From: a gamma proteobacterium symbiont of Taylorina sp.
GTDB lineage: Bacteria > Pseudomonadota > Gammaproteobacteria > GRL18
Length of the DNA: 64,000 nucleotides
Direction: 5' to 3'
Assembly (NCBI GenBank): GCA_025655455.1
Contig: JAHXIV010000037.1
Location: 124,001 to 188,000 of the forward strand
A model generated the notes under the pieces. It made no database searches, was not told where the DNA came from, and saw only the letters and a list, made by a program, of their open reading frames with translations. Each line of letters begins with the position of its first letter. Position 1 is the first letter of the stretch. The translations under genes and the position numbers were made by a program. This document shows, one piece after another, positions 1 through 10,556 of the stretch.

Positions 1-3000
1 CTCGCCAGTTATCCGACAAACTAATTACCGCTGATGCTGTTTCTCCCTGATAATGACAAACAACCTGACACTCTCCACCTTCTTTAAAAGTCGTTAATAT
101 TTCCTTAAAATACTCAATAAAATCTTGGTCTATTTGATGATAATTAAGCTTGATGATTAAACGTCTTGCATAATGATTTCTGGCACCATCAAGATCATAA
201 ATAGTATTTACATTGACCCGGGCATTACCTGAATAATGATCAATTCCTAATTCACCTGAGATAACAATGATCTGATCGCTGATTAAAATATCCTTATATG
301 CCTCATATTTGTCTGCAAATAAAGCCACTTCCTGGCGCCCGCTGCGATCATCTATGGTGACAAATGCCATTTTGTCACCCCGCTTGGTCATCATGGTTCT
401 CATTGCTATAATGAGTCCGGCAATCACAATATTTTGATTTTTATCCGGATTGAGTTCCATCAAACGATGAGTGGTAAAATTTCTTAATTCTTCTAAATAT
501 TGATCAATAGGATGGCCGGTTAAATACAATCCCAGCGTGTCTTTTTCAGCACTCAGACGTTCATCATCCGACCACTCTGCCAATTGTTCGATTTTATTTG
601 AATCATCAGCCGTACTATCCATAGCACCGGTATTAAAAAAATCACCACCAAACAAATCATCCTGGCCTGCATCGTGCGCTTTGGAAAACTGATCGGCTGC
701 TTTTGTGGCTTCAGCAATAGCATTGAATAATGAGGAGCGGGTCAAACCAAAATCATCCAGAGCCCCTGATTTAACCAGCTTTTCTATCACACGTTTATTG
801 CAACGGCGTAAATCAACACGGTTACAAAAATCCTGAAATCCTTTATAAAGGCCACCTGATGTGCGTGATTCAACAATACTTTCAATCGCACCCTCGCCAA
901 TTCCCTTTATGGCACCAAGCCCGTAAACAATATCATTCTCATCATTAACAGTAAATTTATATTCAGAAAGGTTGACATTGGGTGCAATCACATTCACTTG
1001 TGCATCACGACATTCTTCAATCACCACAACGACTTTTTCAGTATTATCCATATCTGCGGATAATACTGCTGCCATAAAGGCTTCAACATAGTGCGTTTTT
1101 AGCCATAGAGTCTGGTAAGAAACCAGTGCATAGGCAGCTGAATGTGATTTATTAAAACCATAAGCAGCAAATTTTTCCATCTGGTCAAAAATATGCGTGG
1201 CAACCTCTTTATCAACGCCATTAGCCACTGATCCCTCTTCAAAGATTGAGCGTTGTTCTGCCATGACTTCCGGCTTTTTCTTACCCATGGCACGACGCAA
1301 TAAATCAGCACCACCCAAAGTATAACCTGCCAGCACCTGTGAGATCTGCATCACCTGCTCCTGATATAAAATCGTACCATAGGTCGGTTTCAGAATTGGT
1401 TCCAAGGAGGGATGATCATACACAACTTTTTGACGACCATGTTTACGATCAATAAAATCATCTACCATTCCAGACTGTAGCGGGCCGGGTCTGAACAAGG
1501 CGACCAAAGCGACAATATCCTCAAAACAATCCGGTTGAAGACGTTTGATGAGATCTTTCATCCCTCTGGATTCCAACTGAAAAACAGCCGTTGTGTCACT
1601 GGCCTTCAATGTCTTAAAGGAAGCTCGATCCTCCAGATCAATCTGTATAATATCAACGTCTGTTTCACCAATTTTTTTCTTTTTGGCATTAACAATAGCC
1701 AAAGCCCAGTCAATAACAGTCAGTGTTTTTAAACCAAGAAAATCAAATTTGACCAGACCTACTGTCTCCACGTCATTTTTATCATACTGGGTCAAAATAC
1801 TCTGTGAATCAGGTTCACAATAAATGGGTGAAAAATTATTAATATCACTGGGTGAAATCACCACACCGCCAGCATGTTTACCGACATTTTTAGTAATACC
1901 CTCCAATGCCAGAGCCATATCAATTAAATCACGTACCGCCTCATCATTATCATAACGTCGCTGCAGTTCCTCTTCCTGCTCCATTGCCTTGGCAATGGTA
2001 ATACCGATATCCATAGGAATTAATTTGGCCAGAGAATCTACAAAGCCATAACCCTGTCCCTGCACCCTTCCCACATCACGAATAGCAGCTTTGGCCGCCA
2101 TAGAACCAAAGGTAATAATCTGTGAAACCCGATCACGGCCATAGGTTTCAGCGACATATTGAATAACTTTATCACGACCATCCATGCAAAAATCAATATC
2201 AAAGTCAGGCATGGAAACCCGCTCAGGATTAAGAAATCGCTCAAACAACAGATCATATTCCAGGGGATCTAAATCAGTAATGGTCAATGCATAAGCCACC
2301 AGAGAACCTGCACCTGAACCACGACCAGGCCCTACAGGTACCTGATTTTCTTTTGACCATTGAATAAAATCAGCAACAATTAAAAAGTAACCGGGGAAGC
2401 CCATTTTGGTAATAACATCCAGCTCGATATCCAGTCGTTCTCTATATTCATTAACTTGTTTCTGATATTGCGGATTATCTTCATAATCTGTTGTAGCCAA
2501 TAATTGCACAAAGCGTTTATTAAGACCCTCATGTGACAATTGACGAAAATATTCATCCATACTCAGGCCTTCAGGGATAGGAAAGTCCGGTAGAAAGTTT
2601 TCACCCAGATGCAGAGTCACATTACAACGCCTGGCAATTTCAACTGTATTCTCAATGGCTTCTGGAATATCAGCAAAGAGCTCGGCCATTTCATTCGTTG
2701 ACTTAAAATGTTGTTCTTCTGAATAATTCTGCGGGCGTTTTTTATCTGCCAGAATACGTCCCTGATTTACACAAACTCTGGCATCATGAGCTGAGAAATC
2801 ATCTTTTTGTAAAAATCGCACGGCATTAGTCGCCACCACTGGTAACTGCAATTCAGTAGCCAGAGTAACAACATGGTGAAGATAATCCTCATCACCCTTT
2901 CTGGAGGTTCTTTGTATCTCAAGATAACAATCATTGGGGAATAGGCTTTGATAAAATTGCAGAGCCTGTTTTGCTTCAGAAGGTTTTTCTTCCAACAGTA

Positions 3001-3418
3001 ATTGGCCAACCTCACTTTCTTTGCCCACGATGGCAATTAAGCCAGTCGCATTTTCAGTCAGCCAGCTTTGTTTTATAATTGCCTTGCCAAGATGCTGGCC
3101 CTGTAAATAACTCCGGCTAATCAACTTTTTAAGGTTAAGATAACCCTCATTATTTTTACATAACACTAATAAACGAAAGGGATTAGCGGGCTTTTCCTGA
3201 TTTTCAAGCCAGATATCAGTACCAACAATAGCTTTAATTCCAGCACTGAGACAGGCCTGGTAAATTTTTACCAGAGCGTATAAATTACTTTGATCAGTAA
3301 TCGCAATGGCCGGCATCCCCGCATCCTGAACCGCCTTAATCAACGGTTTTATACGGATAATACCATCCACTATAGAAAATTCGGTATGCAGGTTTAAATG
3401 TATAAATTGATTCGACAT
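1..3418 (-). CDS. dnaE: DNA polymerase III subunit alpha, 3' end cut by window edge
   Basis: This encodes the catalytic subunit of the replicative polymerase. About 1139 codons are visible and the frame runs off the left edge; the E. coli protein has 1160 residues, so only a short C-terminal piece is missing. The N-terminus begins with a PHP domain (HLNLHTEFS). The palm carries GPGRGSGAG and the catalytic PDFDIDF motif. A beta-clamp binding motif, QDDLF, lies near residue 920, where E. coli has QADMF, and an OB-fold follows it. I chose the ATG at 3418 because it aligns with the E. coli start; an in-frame ATG three codons upstream (3427) is also possible. The gene follows rnhB by 24 bases, as in many gammaproteobacteria. 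Confidence 0.98.
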   Translation of the reverse strand, partial: MSNQFIHLNLHTEFSIVDGIIRIKPLIKAVQDAGMPAIAITDQSNLYALVKIYQACLSAGIKAIVGTDIWLENQEKPANPFRLLVLCKNNEGYLNLKKLISRSYLQGQHLGKAIIKQSWLTENATGLIAIVGKESEVGQLLLEEKPSEAKQALQFYQSLFPNDCYLEIQRTSRKGDEDYLHHVVTLATELQLPVVATNAVRFLQKDDFSAHDARVCVNQGRILADKKRPQNYSEEQHFKSTNEMAELFADIPEAIENTVEIARRCNVTLHLGENFLPDFPIPEGLSMDEYFRQLSHEGLNKRFVQLLATTDYEDNPQYQKQVNEYRERLDIELDVITKMGFPGYFLIVADFIQWSKENQVPVGPGRGSGAGSLVAYALTITDLDPLEYDLLFERFLNPERVSMPDFDIDFCMDGRDKVIQYVAETYGRDRVSQIITFGSMAAKAAIRDVGRVQGQGYGFVDSLAKLIPMDIGITIAKAMEQEEELQRRYDNDEAVRDLIDMALALEGITKNVGKHAGGVVISPSDINNFSPIYCEPDSQSILTQYDKNDVETVGLVKFDFLGLKTLTVIDWALAIVNAKKKKIGETDVDIIQIDLEDRASFKTLKASDTTAVFQLESRGMKDLIKRLQPDCFEDIVALVALFRPGPLQSGMVDDFIDRKHGRQKVVYDHPSLEPILKPTYGTILYQEQVMQISQVLAGYTLGGADLLRRAMGKKKPEVMAEQRSIFEEGSVANGVDKEVATHIFDQMEKFAAYGFNKSHSAAYALVSYQTLWLKTHYVEAFMAAVLSADMDNTEKVVVVIEECRDAQVNVIAPNVNLSEYKFTVNDENDIVYGLGAIKGIGEGAIESIVESRTSGGLYKGFQDFCNRVDLRRCNKRVIEKLVKSGALDDFGLTRSSLFNAIAEATKAADQFSKAHDAGQDDLFGGDFFNTGAMDSTADDSNKIEQLAEWSDDERLSAEKDTLGLYLTGHPIDQYLEELRNFTTHRLMELNPDKNQNIVIAGLIIAMRTMMTKRGDKMAFVTIDDRSGRQEVALFADKYEAYKDILISDQIIVISGELGIDHYSGNARVNVNTIYDLDGARNHYARRLIIKLNYHQIDQDFIEYFKEILTTFKEGGECQVVCHYQGETASAVISLSDNWR

Positions 3419-3442
3419 ATTTTCCATTACAAATAAGAGTTT

Positions 3443-4054
3443 CTATAAAAGTTTTTGTACCGGCTTAAAACTTCTACGATGAATTGGAGTCACGCCCAGT
3501 TTCTGTAATGCTTCTATATGAAGTTTAGTCGGGTAACCCTTATGTTTTGCAAAGCCATAGCCGGGGTATTGTTTATCCATCTGAATCATTTCATTGTCCC
3601 GACTCACTTTTGCCAATATGGATGCTGCACTGATTGCCGCCACTTTAGAATCACCTTTGATCACGGCTTCGCAGGGCAACGATATTTCAGGACAAAATTT
3701 TCCATCCACCAAAACATGATCAGGCTCTATTTCTAGACTTTCAATGGCACGTTTCATCGCTAACAAGGTGGCATGAAATATATTTAATTGATCAATTTCA
3801 AACTGTTCTGCTCTGGCAATTGAATAACATAAGGCTTTTTCTCTGATCTCAATAGCCAGTAATTCACGTTTTTTTTCAGTGAGTTTTTTGGAGTCTGCAA
3901 GACCGCTAATGGGATTATCTGGATCCAGGATCACAGCCGCCGTCACCACAGCACCAGCTAGCGGACCACGTCCGACTTCATCAACACCGGCAACAAGACC
4001 TATCAGGGTCGGAGTCAAAGCAATATCAATATTATTTTTATGTAAAGAACTCAT
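3443..4054 (-). CDS. rnhB: Ribonuclease HII
   Basis: This 203-residue enzyme cleaves RNA in RNA-DNA hybrids and starts removal of single misincorporated ribonucleotides. The type 2 RNase H signature [12 protein letters not shown] holds the first catalytic Asp-Glu pair, DSKKL follows, and VDG and the later acidic residues of the family are present. An AAGGA Shine-Dalgarno sequence lies 8 bases before the ATG. The N-terminal residues ALTPTL just before the conserved core are encoded by one arm of a REP-like inverted repeat shared with the end of lpxB, so this N-terminus is probably not ancestral. Confidence 0.97.
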   Translation of the reverse strand: MSSLHKNNIDIALTPTLIGLVAGVDEVGRGPLAGAVVTAAVILDPDNPISGLADSKKLTEKKRELLAIEIREKALCYSIARAEQFEIDQLNIFHATLLAMKRAIESLEIEPDHVLVDGKFCPEISLPCEAVIKGDSKVAAISAASILAKVSRDNEMIQMDKQYPGYGFAKHKGYPTKLHIEALQKLGVTPIHRRSFKPVQKLL

Positions 4055-4104
4055 TATTGTATTCCTTGATCACAAAAATCTCAGAGTTGTTTTGACTCCG
4101 ACCC
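4006..4104. repeat. REP-like inverted pair across the lpxB/rnhB junction
   Basis: A 14-base sequence at 4006-4019 (gggtcggagtcaaa) recurs as its exact reverse complement at 4091-4104, about 70 bases away. The left arm lies inside the 5' end of rnhB and the right arm inside the 3' end of lpxB. Both arms are therefore translated, giving the ALTPT stretch of RNase HII and the QGSESK tail of LpxB. The word resembles short repeats I associate with REP elements, but I cannot search for further copies in the genome. Confidence 0.6.
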
Positions 4105-5262
4105 CTGACGTATATAATCTATCACAGCCTTAGCTGCACTCTGATTAGCAGACTGACGTAATAAAATATGTATATCATTAAAAGCCTTTAATTTATCATC
4201 CCAAAAAGCGGATAATAAGCCTAATACTTTAGGGGCTAATACTTCAGGACAAACATCATTTTGAGTAATTTCTTCAACCAGATATTCATCGGCCAAAAGA
4301 TTGGGCAATGAATAATATGGCACATTTAACAGGCGTTTAGCAATCCAATAAGTTATCGGGGATAACTTATATGCAACTATCATTGGTTTTTTTAGCAGTA
4401 GAGCTTCCAGTGCTGCAGTTCCAGATGCCAGTAATACCGCATTGGATGCAGCCATCGCCTCTCTGGAGTGTCCGTCAATTATTATAAATTGTGCTTGCAA
4501 CTGAGGATTATCACCAGTTTGCCGAGCCAGCTCTTCTTCAAAAATATATCTGGTTTTATTATTAATCAGTGGAATAATAAAGCTGAGATCCGCTTTAACC
4601 TGTAAACATTGTAATAAGGTTGCTATAAAGGGTTTTGACAATCGAGTCACTTCAGACATGCGACTGCCAGGCAAAACAGCAATAAGAGATTGATCAGCTC
4701 CAATATCCAAAGCTAAGGTTTGTCTGGCCTGCGCTATGGCTTGAGGCTTTTCGTGGCCTGAACTAATTTCATCAGCCAGTGTATGACCAACATATTTAAC
4801 CAGAATATTATGATTTTCGTAAAACCGAGCTTCAAATGGAAATAAGGTCAACATCAAATCCACAGCACGGGAGATTTTTCCGAGGCGATATTGCCGCCAC
4901 GCCCAAACCGATGGGCTCACATAATGTATCGTACCAATACCAGCTGCTTTAAGTGCTGCTTCAACTCCCAGGTTAAAATCCGGAGCATCAACGCCAATAA
5001 AAACATCCGGTGGACTATCAATAAAATGCTGGATAATGGATTGACGAATATTGGATAACTCACGATAGTGGGATAAAACTTCCACCAGCCCCATCACTGA
5101 TAGTTTTTCAGCAGGATACAATGCCTTGCAGCCCGCTTTAATCATTAATGGACCGGCTATACCTTCAAATTCAGCGTGCGGATAACTTTCTAAAATGGCA
5201 TTGATTAACCCGGAAGCCAGGATATCACCTGAAGCTTCACCTGCAATAATACCTATGCGCAT
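4081..5262 (-). CDS. lpxB: Lipid-A-disaccharide synthase
   Basis: This GT-B glycosyltransferase (393 residues) joins UDP-2,3-diacylglucosamine and lipid X into the lipid A disaccharide at the inner face of the cytoplasmic membrane. It begins with the family motif GIIAGEASGDILASGLI. GVDAPDFN, YVSPSVWAWR and the C-terminal donor-binding region (LLASGTAALEALLLKKPMIVAYK) are also visible. It overlaps lpxA by one base, indicating translational coupling. The last residues, QGSESKQL, come from a repeat element and are probably a non-ancestral tail. Confidence 0.97.
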   Translation of the reverse strand: MRIGIIAGEASGDILASGLINAILESYPHAEFEGIAGPLMIKAGCKALYPAEKLSVMGLVEVLSHYRELSNIRQSIIQHFIDSPPDVFIGVDAPDFNLGVEAALKAAGIGTIHYVSPSVWAWRQYRLGKISRAVDLMLTLFPFEARFYENHNILVKYVGHTLADEISSGHEKPQAIAQARQTLALDIGADQSLIAVLPGSRMSEVTRLSKPFIATLLQCLQVKADLSFIIPLINNKTRYIFEEELARQTGDNPQLQAQFIIIDGHSREAMAASNAVLLASGTAALEALLLKKPMIVAYKLSPITYWIAKRLLNVPYYSLPNLLADEYLVEEITQNDVCPEVLAPKVLGLLSAFWDDKLKAFNDIHILLRQSANQSAAKAVIDYIRQGSESKQL

Positions 5263-6059
5263 TAGCGAATAATTCCACGATTCACATTATTATTTAAAAA
5301 ATCAATCATAATAGACAGTTCTGGACAATTTGTCTCTAATTCACTGACTTCTGTGATTGCATCTTCCAGTGTTAAATTAGAGCGATAAAGTGCTTTGTAT
5401 GCTAATTTTATTGATTTTATAGCCTCTGCAGAAAAGCCCTGACGTTTTAAGCCTTCAGTATTCAGACCGTGCGGCTTGGCCATATGACCTGAAACCATCA
5501 CATAAGGAGGAATGTCTTTTGATATCACACTATTCATTGCTGTAAAACAATAAGAACCAATAGTACAAAATTGATGAATCAGTGAGTAACCACCAAGAAT
5601 AGCACCACTATGTATGTTCACATGTCCTGCCAGTGCCACATTATTAGACAGAATAATCTGGTTGCCCAGCACACAGTCATGAGCAATATGCACATAAGCC
5701 ATAATGAGATTATCATCACCCAGACTCGTTGCCCCCCTATCCTGAACCGTACCCCGATTTAAGGTGGTAAACTCACGAATCACATTTCTGTCACCAATTT
5801 CCAGTAATGTATCTTCACCCTGATATTTTTTATCCTGAGGAGCTTCTCCAATAGAGCCAAATTGATAAAAAGTATTCCCTTTTCCTATATGAGTCGACCC
5901 GTTAATAACCACATGAGAGGCAATTTTATTAGCACTGTCAATTTTAACTTTCGCACCGATAATTGAATAGGCGCCCACTTCAACATCATCTGCCAACTCC
6001 GCTGAAGGATCAATAATTGCGGTAGGATGAATGAGAGTATGGTTAAGAGGATCATTCAT
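5262..6059 (-). CDS. lpxA: UDP-N-acetylglucosamine O-acyltransferase
   Basis: This catalyses the first step of lipid A synthesis, moving a 3-hydroxyacyl group from ACP to UDP-GlcNAc. The 265-residue length is typical. The left-handed beta-helix hexapeptide repeats fill the first two thirds. The catalytic histidine lies in HIAHDC (about residue 127; E. coli H125). A helical C-terminal domain follows. It lies between fabZ and lpxB, the normal order, with six bases to fabZ. Confidence 0.97.
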   Translation of the reverse strand: MNDPLNHTLIHPTAIIDPSAELADDVEVGAYSIIGAKVKIDSANKIASHVVINGSTHIGKGNTFYQFGSIGEAPQDKKYQGEDTLLEIGDRNVIREFTTLNRGTVQDRGATSLGDDNLIMAYVHIAHDCVLGNQIILSNNVALAGHVNIHSGAILGGYSLIHQFCTIGSYCFTAMNSVISKDIPPYVMVSGHMAKPHGLNTEGLKRQGFSAEAIKSIKLAYKALYRSNLTLEDAITEVSELETNCPELSIMIDFLNNNVNRGIIR

Positions 6060-6065
6060 AATAAA

Positions 6066-6521
6066 TCAGGCATCCCTCTCAGCACACATTAATTCCGCTG
6101 AAGCCACAAGTTTATCATCCACTGTTGCTCGCGCTGTAAACTTCCAGACACCACGCATACTTTTTATCACATCAACTTTAAGCATCAATTGCTCACCCGG
6201 ATTCACCGGGCGTTTAAAACGAGCTTTGTCAATACCAACCAGATAATATAAAGATTCTTTATTAGCCTTTGTACCGGTAGATTTATAAGCTAATATTCCC
6301 GTCGCCTGAGCCAGAGCTTCAATAACAAGCACACCGGGTAAAATTGGTTTTTGTGGAAAGTGACCGGTAAATTGCGGCTCATTATAGGTCACATTTTTTA
6401 GTGCTAATAATGATTTCCCCGGTACAAAATCAATCACTTTATCAACCAATAAAAATGGATAACGATGTGGTAAATGATCCAGAATATCATTGATATCCAT
6501 TGAGTTCAGTTGATTTTCCAT
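6066..6521 (-). CDS. fabZ: 3-hydroxyacyl-ACP dehydratase FabZ
   Basis: This hot-dog fold enzyme dehydrates 3-hydroxyacyl-ACP in fatty acid elongation and competes with LpxA and LpxD for the same substrate. The core motifs [13 protein letters not shown] and [20 protein letters not shown] contain the catalytic His and Glu. The frame is open from 6545, but I chose the ATG at 6521: it lies one base after the lpxD stop and gives 151 residues, the same as E. coli FabZ. The upstream codons would overlap lpxD. Confidence 0.95.
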   Translation of the reverse strand: MENQLNSMDINDILDHLPHRYPFLLVDKVIDFVPGKSLLALKNVTYNEPQFTGHFPQKPILPGVLVIEALAQATGILAYKSTGTKANKESLYYLVGIDKARFKRPVNPGEQLMLKVDVIKSMRGVWKFTARATVDDKLVASAELMCAERDA

Positions 6522-6522
6522 T

Positions 6523-7566
6523 CTATTTTTCTTTTCTCGTAGCAAAGTGTTTTTCTAATTGAGTTAATCTTCTGGCCATACCATCTAATTGTTTAAATCG
6601 AATAAAGTTTTTGTGCCATTGATGATTTTCCTGTAATGGTGTTCCTGAAGAGTACACACCTGAATTTTTTATAGATTTTGTGACTAAAGAGGTTGCTGTA
6701 ATATGCACATTATCAGTAATACTTAAATGCCCTAATATCCCTGCACCACCACCAATAGCACAATTTTTTCCAATCGTTGTACTCCCGGCAATGCCAACAC
6801 AACCAGCTATGGCTGTATTTTCACCAATGCAGACATTATGTGCAATCTGTATCAAATTATCCAGCTTAACACCATTTTCAATAATAGTATCTTCGATAGC
6901 ACCTCTGTCAATGGTTGTATTGGCACCAATTTCAACGTCATCGCCCACGATCAATGAACCTAATTGAGGTACTTTAAGCCATTTCCCCTGTTCCTGAGCA
7001 ATCCCGAAACCATCACTCCCCAATACGGCACCGGAATGAATAACAGAATTTTTACCAATAGAAATATCATCATACAAAGTCACATTTGAATATAGAATAG
7101 TATTATCTGCAATATTAACATTTTCGCCAATAATACAGGCTGCTTTTATCAATATATTATCAGCAATTCTAGAGCCACTGCCAATAATCACATATTCTCC
7201 AATAGTGACATTATCACCAATGTCAACATCATCAGCAATCATAGCAGTTGCAGCAATTTTTGTTTTTTGTCGTTGTTTTTGTGTCAAAAAAGTTGCTATT
7301 TTGGCATAGGCAAGATAGGGATCATCTGTAACTATTGCGTTAGTAGGACATTGATCAACATCATCGGGATGCAGTATCACCACCCCAGCCTGAGTCATAG
7401 CCAGATACTGATGATATTTACGGTTTGAAAAAAAACTCAAATGATTATTTTCAGCTAATTCAAGTGTTGCGATACCTGAAATAGAAACATTTTTGTCTCC
7501 GTGGATTTTTGCGCCGATTAACTCGGAAAGCTCAGCAATACCGGCACTTCGAGTTGCAATCGACAT
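6523..7566 (-). CDS. lpxD: UDP-3-O-acylglucosamine N-acyltransferase
   Basis: This is the third enzyme of lipid A synthesis and adds the N-linked acyl chain. At 347 residues it has the N-terminal uridine-binding domain (about 1-100), a long left-handed beta-helix of hexapeptide repeats and a C-terminal helix. The catalytic histidine is in QIAHNVCIG (about residue 243; E. coli H239). It follows skp by six bases and is followed by fabZ with a one-base gap, so the group is a tight operon. Confidence 0.97.
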   Translation of the reverse strand: MSIATRSAGIAELSELIGAKIHGDKNVSISGIATLELAENNHLSFFSNRKYHQYLAMTQAGVVILHPDDVDQCPTNAIVTDDPYLAYAKIATFLTQKQRQKTKIAATAMIADDVDIGDNVTIGEYVIIGSGSRIADNILIKAACIIGENVNIADNTILYSNVTLYDDISIGKNSVIHSGAVLGSDGFGIAQEQGKWLKVPQLGSLIVGDDVEIGANTTIDRGAIEDTIIENGVKLDNLIQIAHNVCIGENTAIAGCVGIAGSTTIGKNCAIGGGAGILGHLSITDNVHITATSLVTKSIKNSGVYSSGTPLQENHQWHKNFIRFKQLDGMARRLTQLEKHFATRKEK

Positions 7567-7572
7567 AAAAAA

Positions 7573-8088
7573 TTACTGACCGGATTTATATTGTTTTTTA
7601 AGTTGTGCAAGAATTTTATCTGTAATATCCGAACGCTGACTGGCATAAACAATGCCTTCACTCAAAATCAAATCATATTTTTCTTTTTCTGCAACTGTTT
7701 GAATAGATTTTAGTACTGATTTTTGTAGTTTAATCAGTTCTTCATTTTGGCGAATACTTAAGTCTTCTTTGAAAGCAGCTTTATCTCGCTCCAAATCACG
7801 GCTTAATAAGGTCACTTTTCTTTTTAATTTATTTAATTCTTCTACTGATAAAACTGCTGCATTTTTTTGTAATTTATCAGCTGCTTTTTTAATTTTCTTC
7901 TGCAAGCTGACCAGCGCTTTATCCCGGCTGGCAAATTCTTTTTGCAATTTAGTGCGGGCATATTCTGCCTGTGGTGCTTTTTGTAATAGTTTAGCCTGAT
8001 TGACAAAGGCAATCTTTTGCTCTGCAAAAACAAATGATGACACAAAAACAAAAGCTAAAAGAATAATAAATCGAGTAAATACTGGCAT
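7573..8088 (-). CDS. skp: Periplasmic chaperone Skp (OmpH family)
   Basis: This 171-residue protein has a cleavable signal peptide (FIILLAFVFVSSFVFA, cut near residue 22). A long charged coiled-coil region rich in Lys, Glu and Gln matches the tentacle helices of Skp, which carries unfolded outer-membrane proteins to the Bam complex. It lies directly between bamA and lpxD, the standard place, 68 bases after bamA. Sequence conservation in this family is low, so the call rests largely on architecture and context. Confidence 0.93.
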   Translation of the reverse strand: MPVFTRFIILLAFVFVSSFVFAEQKIAFVNQAKLLQKAPQAEYARTKLQKEFASRDKALVSLQKKIKKAADKLQKNAAVLSVEELNKLKRKVTLLSRDLERDKAAFKEDLSIRQNEELIKLQKSVLKSIQTVAEKEKYDLILSEGIVYASQRSDITDKILAQLKKQYKSGQ

Positions 8089-8156
8089 TTTTTCACCTTA
8101 AACTATGTATAATTATAAACAGATTTTCTAACTCTAACCCTAAGAAACCCTAACCG

Positions 8157-10502
8157 CTAAAAACTTTGACCGAAGGAAAACTGGAACACTTCAGTATCAT
8201 CATCATCTTTTTCATTGAGCGGTGCAGCAACACTCACTCTTAGTAATCCAAATGGGCTAATCCAGGCACCTGCAATGCCTGTGGTATAGCGTAGTTCTCC
8301 TACATCAAAATCACCCGCTTCTTCAAAAACATTACCAATATCAAAGAAACCGCTCAAGCGATAGGCAGAAGAATCTTTAACAAAAGGCACTGGTAAAATC
8401 ACTTCGGCATTGCCAATGACTTTCAACTGACCTCCCAGGGGATCTCCTGTAGGCTGCAGAGTAAAAGCAGGTCTGTCACCAATACTGGGAATCTCATGAG
8501 GCTCATCATCCCTGGGCCCTAATGTGTTAGATTTGTAACCTCTCACATCATTCATACCACCGGCATAATATTTTTCAAACGGGGGAAATGAATCACCATT
8601 AAAAGTATCGGCATAACCCAGATTTCCTTTTAACATCAGAGTTGTGGTTCTGCCTAATGGGAAAAAGCGTTGCTGCACATAATTAAGATGATAAAATAAT
8701 AAATCACTACCGGGTACTGCCATATCGCCGGATAATCTTTGCAAAGCACCTCTGGTCGGGAAAATTGCCTTATTACGACTGTCATGTGCCCAGTTTGCAG
8801 AAAATCTCAGGGTATTAAATTCATCCCCTTCTTCAGCGACAAATTTAAGAATATCGTATGAGGTTTCTGTTAAGTCATTAGGTAAATCAATGACAGTATT
8901 CTCAAAATCCAGGCTAAAGCCAATACGGTCAAATTCATTAATAGGAACACCAAAACCAATACCAAAACTAACATTATCAGTGGCATAATTGGATAGATTT
9001 TCTTCATTTAAATCAGTCTCACGCCAGTTAAACCGGTAAGTTCTGCTAATACCATCATCGGTAAAATAGGGATCTGTCACACTGAAGCTATACAAGGTAT
9101 TCGCATCACTGGTATTAGCGGCAACAGAATATCGATTACCCGTTCCTAAAAAATTATCCTGAGTAATACTAAAATTGAAAATAACACCCTGTGACTGGGA
9201 AAAACCAGCACCCGCATTAATACTGCCCGTTGATTGTTCTTCTACCGTGTAGACAACATCCACTAAATCACTATGTCCTGGTACTGCCGGGGTCTCTACA
9301 CTAACATCTTTAAAAAAACCGAGTCTTTGCAAGCGAGTCTTGGAACGTTCAACGTTACTGGTCGAAATCCAACCATTCTCAAACTGTCTCATCTCACGAC
9401 GAATAACATGATCTGCAGTATTGGTATTCCCTACGATATTAATACGTCTGACATAAACTCTGTCACCGGGATCAACAAAAAATGTCAACGTTACTTCTTT
9501 AGTTTTATCATCCACCTGGGGAATTGGATTAACATTAGAAAATGCATAGCCCACCTGACCCAGCATATCAACAATTGCTTCACTGGTTTCAGTTATATCT
9601 CTTCTGGAAAAATGTTGCCCCTTGCGGATTTTAACGACAGGAAACAATTCTTCCGGTTTTAATATCAGGTCACCGGCCAGCTTAACTTCTTTAATGGTAA
9701 ACTTTTCACCTTCAGTAAGATTAATTGTAATATAGATATTCTTTTTATCGGGAGTAATAGCAACCTGAGTTGAATTAATTTTAAAATTAATATAGCCGCG
9801 ATCAAGGTAATGAGAACGTAATTTCTCAAGATCCCCGGCTAATTTCTGTTTAGAATATTGATCAGTTTTCGTATAGAAGGAAAATAATGTCGGAGTTGTT
9901 AATTCCAATTCATCCAGTAATGTTTCAGTATCAAAAACTTTGTTACCGATAATATTAATTTGATGTATTGTCGTAACAAGGCCTTCTGATATTTCAATTT
10001 TAATACCAACACGATTACGTTCCATTGGTGTCACTTTAGTCTCTACACGTACTGAATATTTACCTCTGGCATAATACTGACGTTTTAATTCTGTCACCAC
10101 TCTTTGTAAAACAGACTTATCATAAACTCGTCCAACTGCAAAGCCAATTTGTTTCAGCGCCGTTTCCAATTCCTCTGTATCAATATCTTTGTTACCTTCA
10201 AATTCAACATCGGCGATTGCCGGACGTTCAATCACTGAAACAATTAATGCATTGGCTAAACGTTCAAGGCGTACATCTTTAAAAAATCCGGTTTTATATA
10301 ATTCTCGAATTGATTTGGAAATAGTCGTGCTATTAGCTGAATCACCTATTTTCAAAGGCAGATAGTTAAAAACAGTACCTGCAGATATACGTTGCAGACC
10401 TTCAACTTTTATATCATCAATAATAAATGAATCAGCAGCCAGTAGGGTTTGACTTGAAAAAAAAGAGCTAATACAAATAATTATTAGAAAAAAATATTTC
10501 AT
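8157..10502 (-). CDS. bamA: Outer membrane protein assembly factor BamA
   Basis: This is the Omp85-family core of the Bam complex, which folds and inserts beta-barrel proteins. The 781-residue precursor has an N-terminal signal peptide ending near LLAADS, five POTRA domains (about 24-420, starting with the FIIDDIKVEGLQRI motif) and a 16-strand barrel. VRGY, the family's conserved loop-6 motif, is present, and the protein ends in an aromatic residue (FGQSF), the C-terminal signal of outer-membrane barrels. It follows rseP and precedes skp, as is usual. Confidence 0.97.
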   Translation of the reverse strand: MKYFFLIIICISSFFSSQTLLAADSFIIDDIKVEGLQRISAGTVFNYLPLKIGDSANSTTISKSIRELYKTGFFKDVRLERLANALIVSVIERPAIADVEFEGNKDIDTEELETALKQIGFAVGRVYDKSVLQRVVTELKRQYYARGKYSVRVETKVTPMERNRVGIKIEISEGLVTTIHQINIIGNKVFDTETLLDELELTTPTLFSFYTKTDQYSKQKLAGDLEKLRSHYLDRGYINFKINSTQVAITPDKKNIYITINLTEGEKFTIKEVKLAGDLILKPEELFPVVKIRKGQHFSRRDITETSEAIVDMLGQVGYAFSNVNPIPQVDDKTKEVTLTFFVDPGDRVYVRRINIVGNTNTADHVIRREMRQFENGWISTSNVERSKTRLQRLGFFKDVSVETPAVPGHSDLVDVVYTVEEQSTGSINAGAGFSQSQGVIFNFSITQDNFLGTGNRYSVAANTSDANTLYSFSVTDPYFTDDGISRTYRFNWRETDLNEENLSNYATDNVSFGIGFGVPINEFDRIGFSLDFENTVIDLPNDLTETSYDILKFVAEEGDEFNTLRFSANWAHDSRNKAIFPTRGALQRLSGDMAVPGSDLLFYHLNYVQQRFFPLGRTTTLMLKGNLGYADTFNGDSFPPFEKYYAGGMNDVRGYKSNTLGPRDDEPHEIPSIGDRPAFTLQPTGDPLGGQLKVIGNAEVILPVPFVKDSSAYRLSGFFDIGNVFEEAGDFDVGELRYTTGIAGAWISPFGLLRVSVAAPLNEKDDDDTEVFQFSFGQSF

Positions 10503-10556
10503 TAATTGAATTCCAATTATAATATTTCAAATTAATAGAGCAGGAGTCCCATCAGC

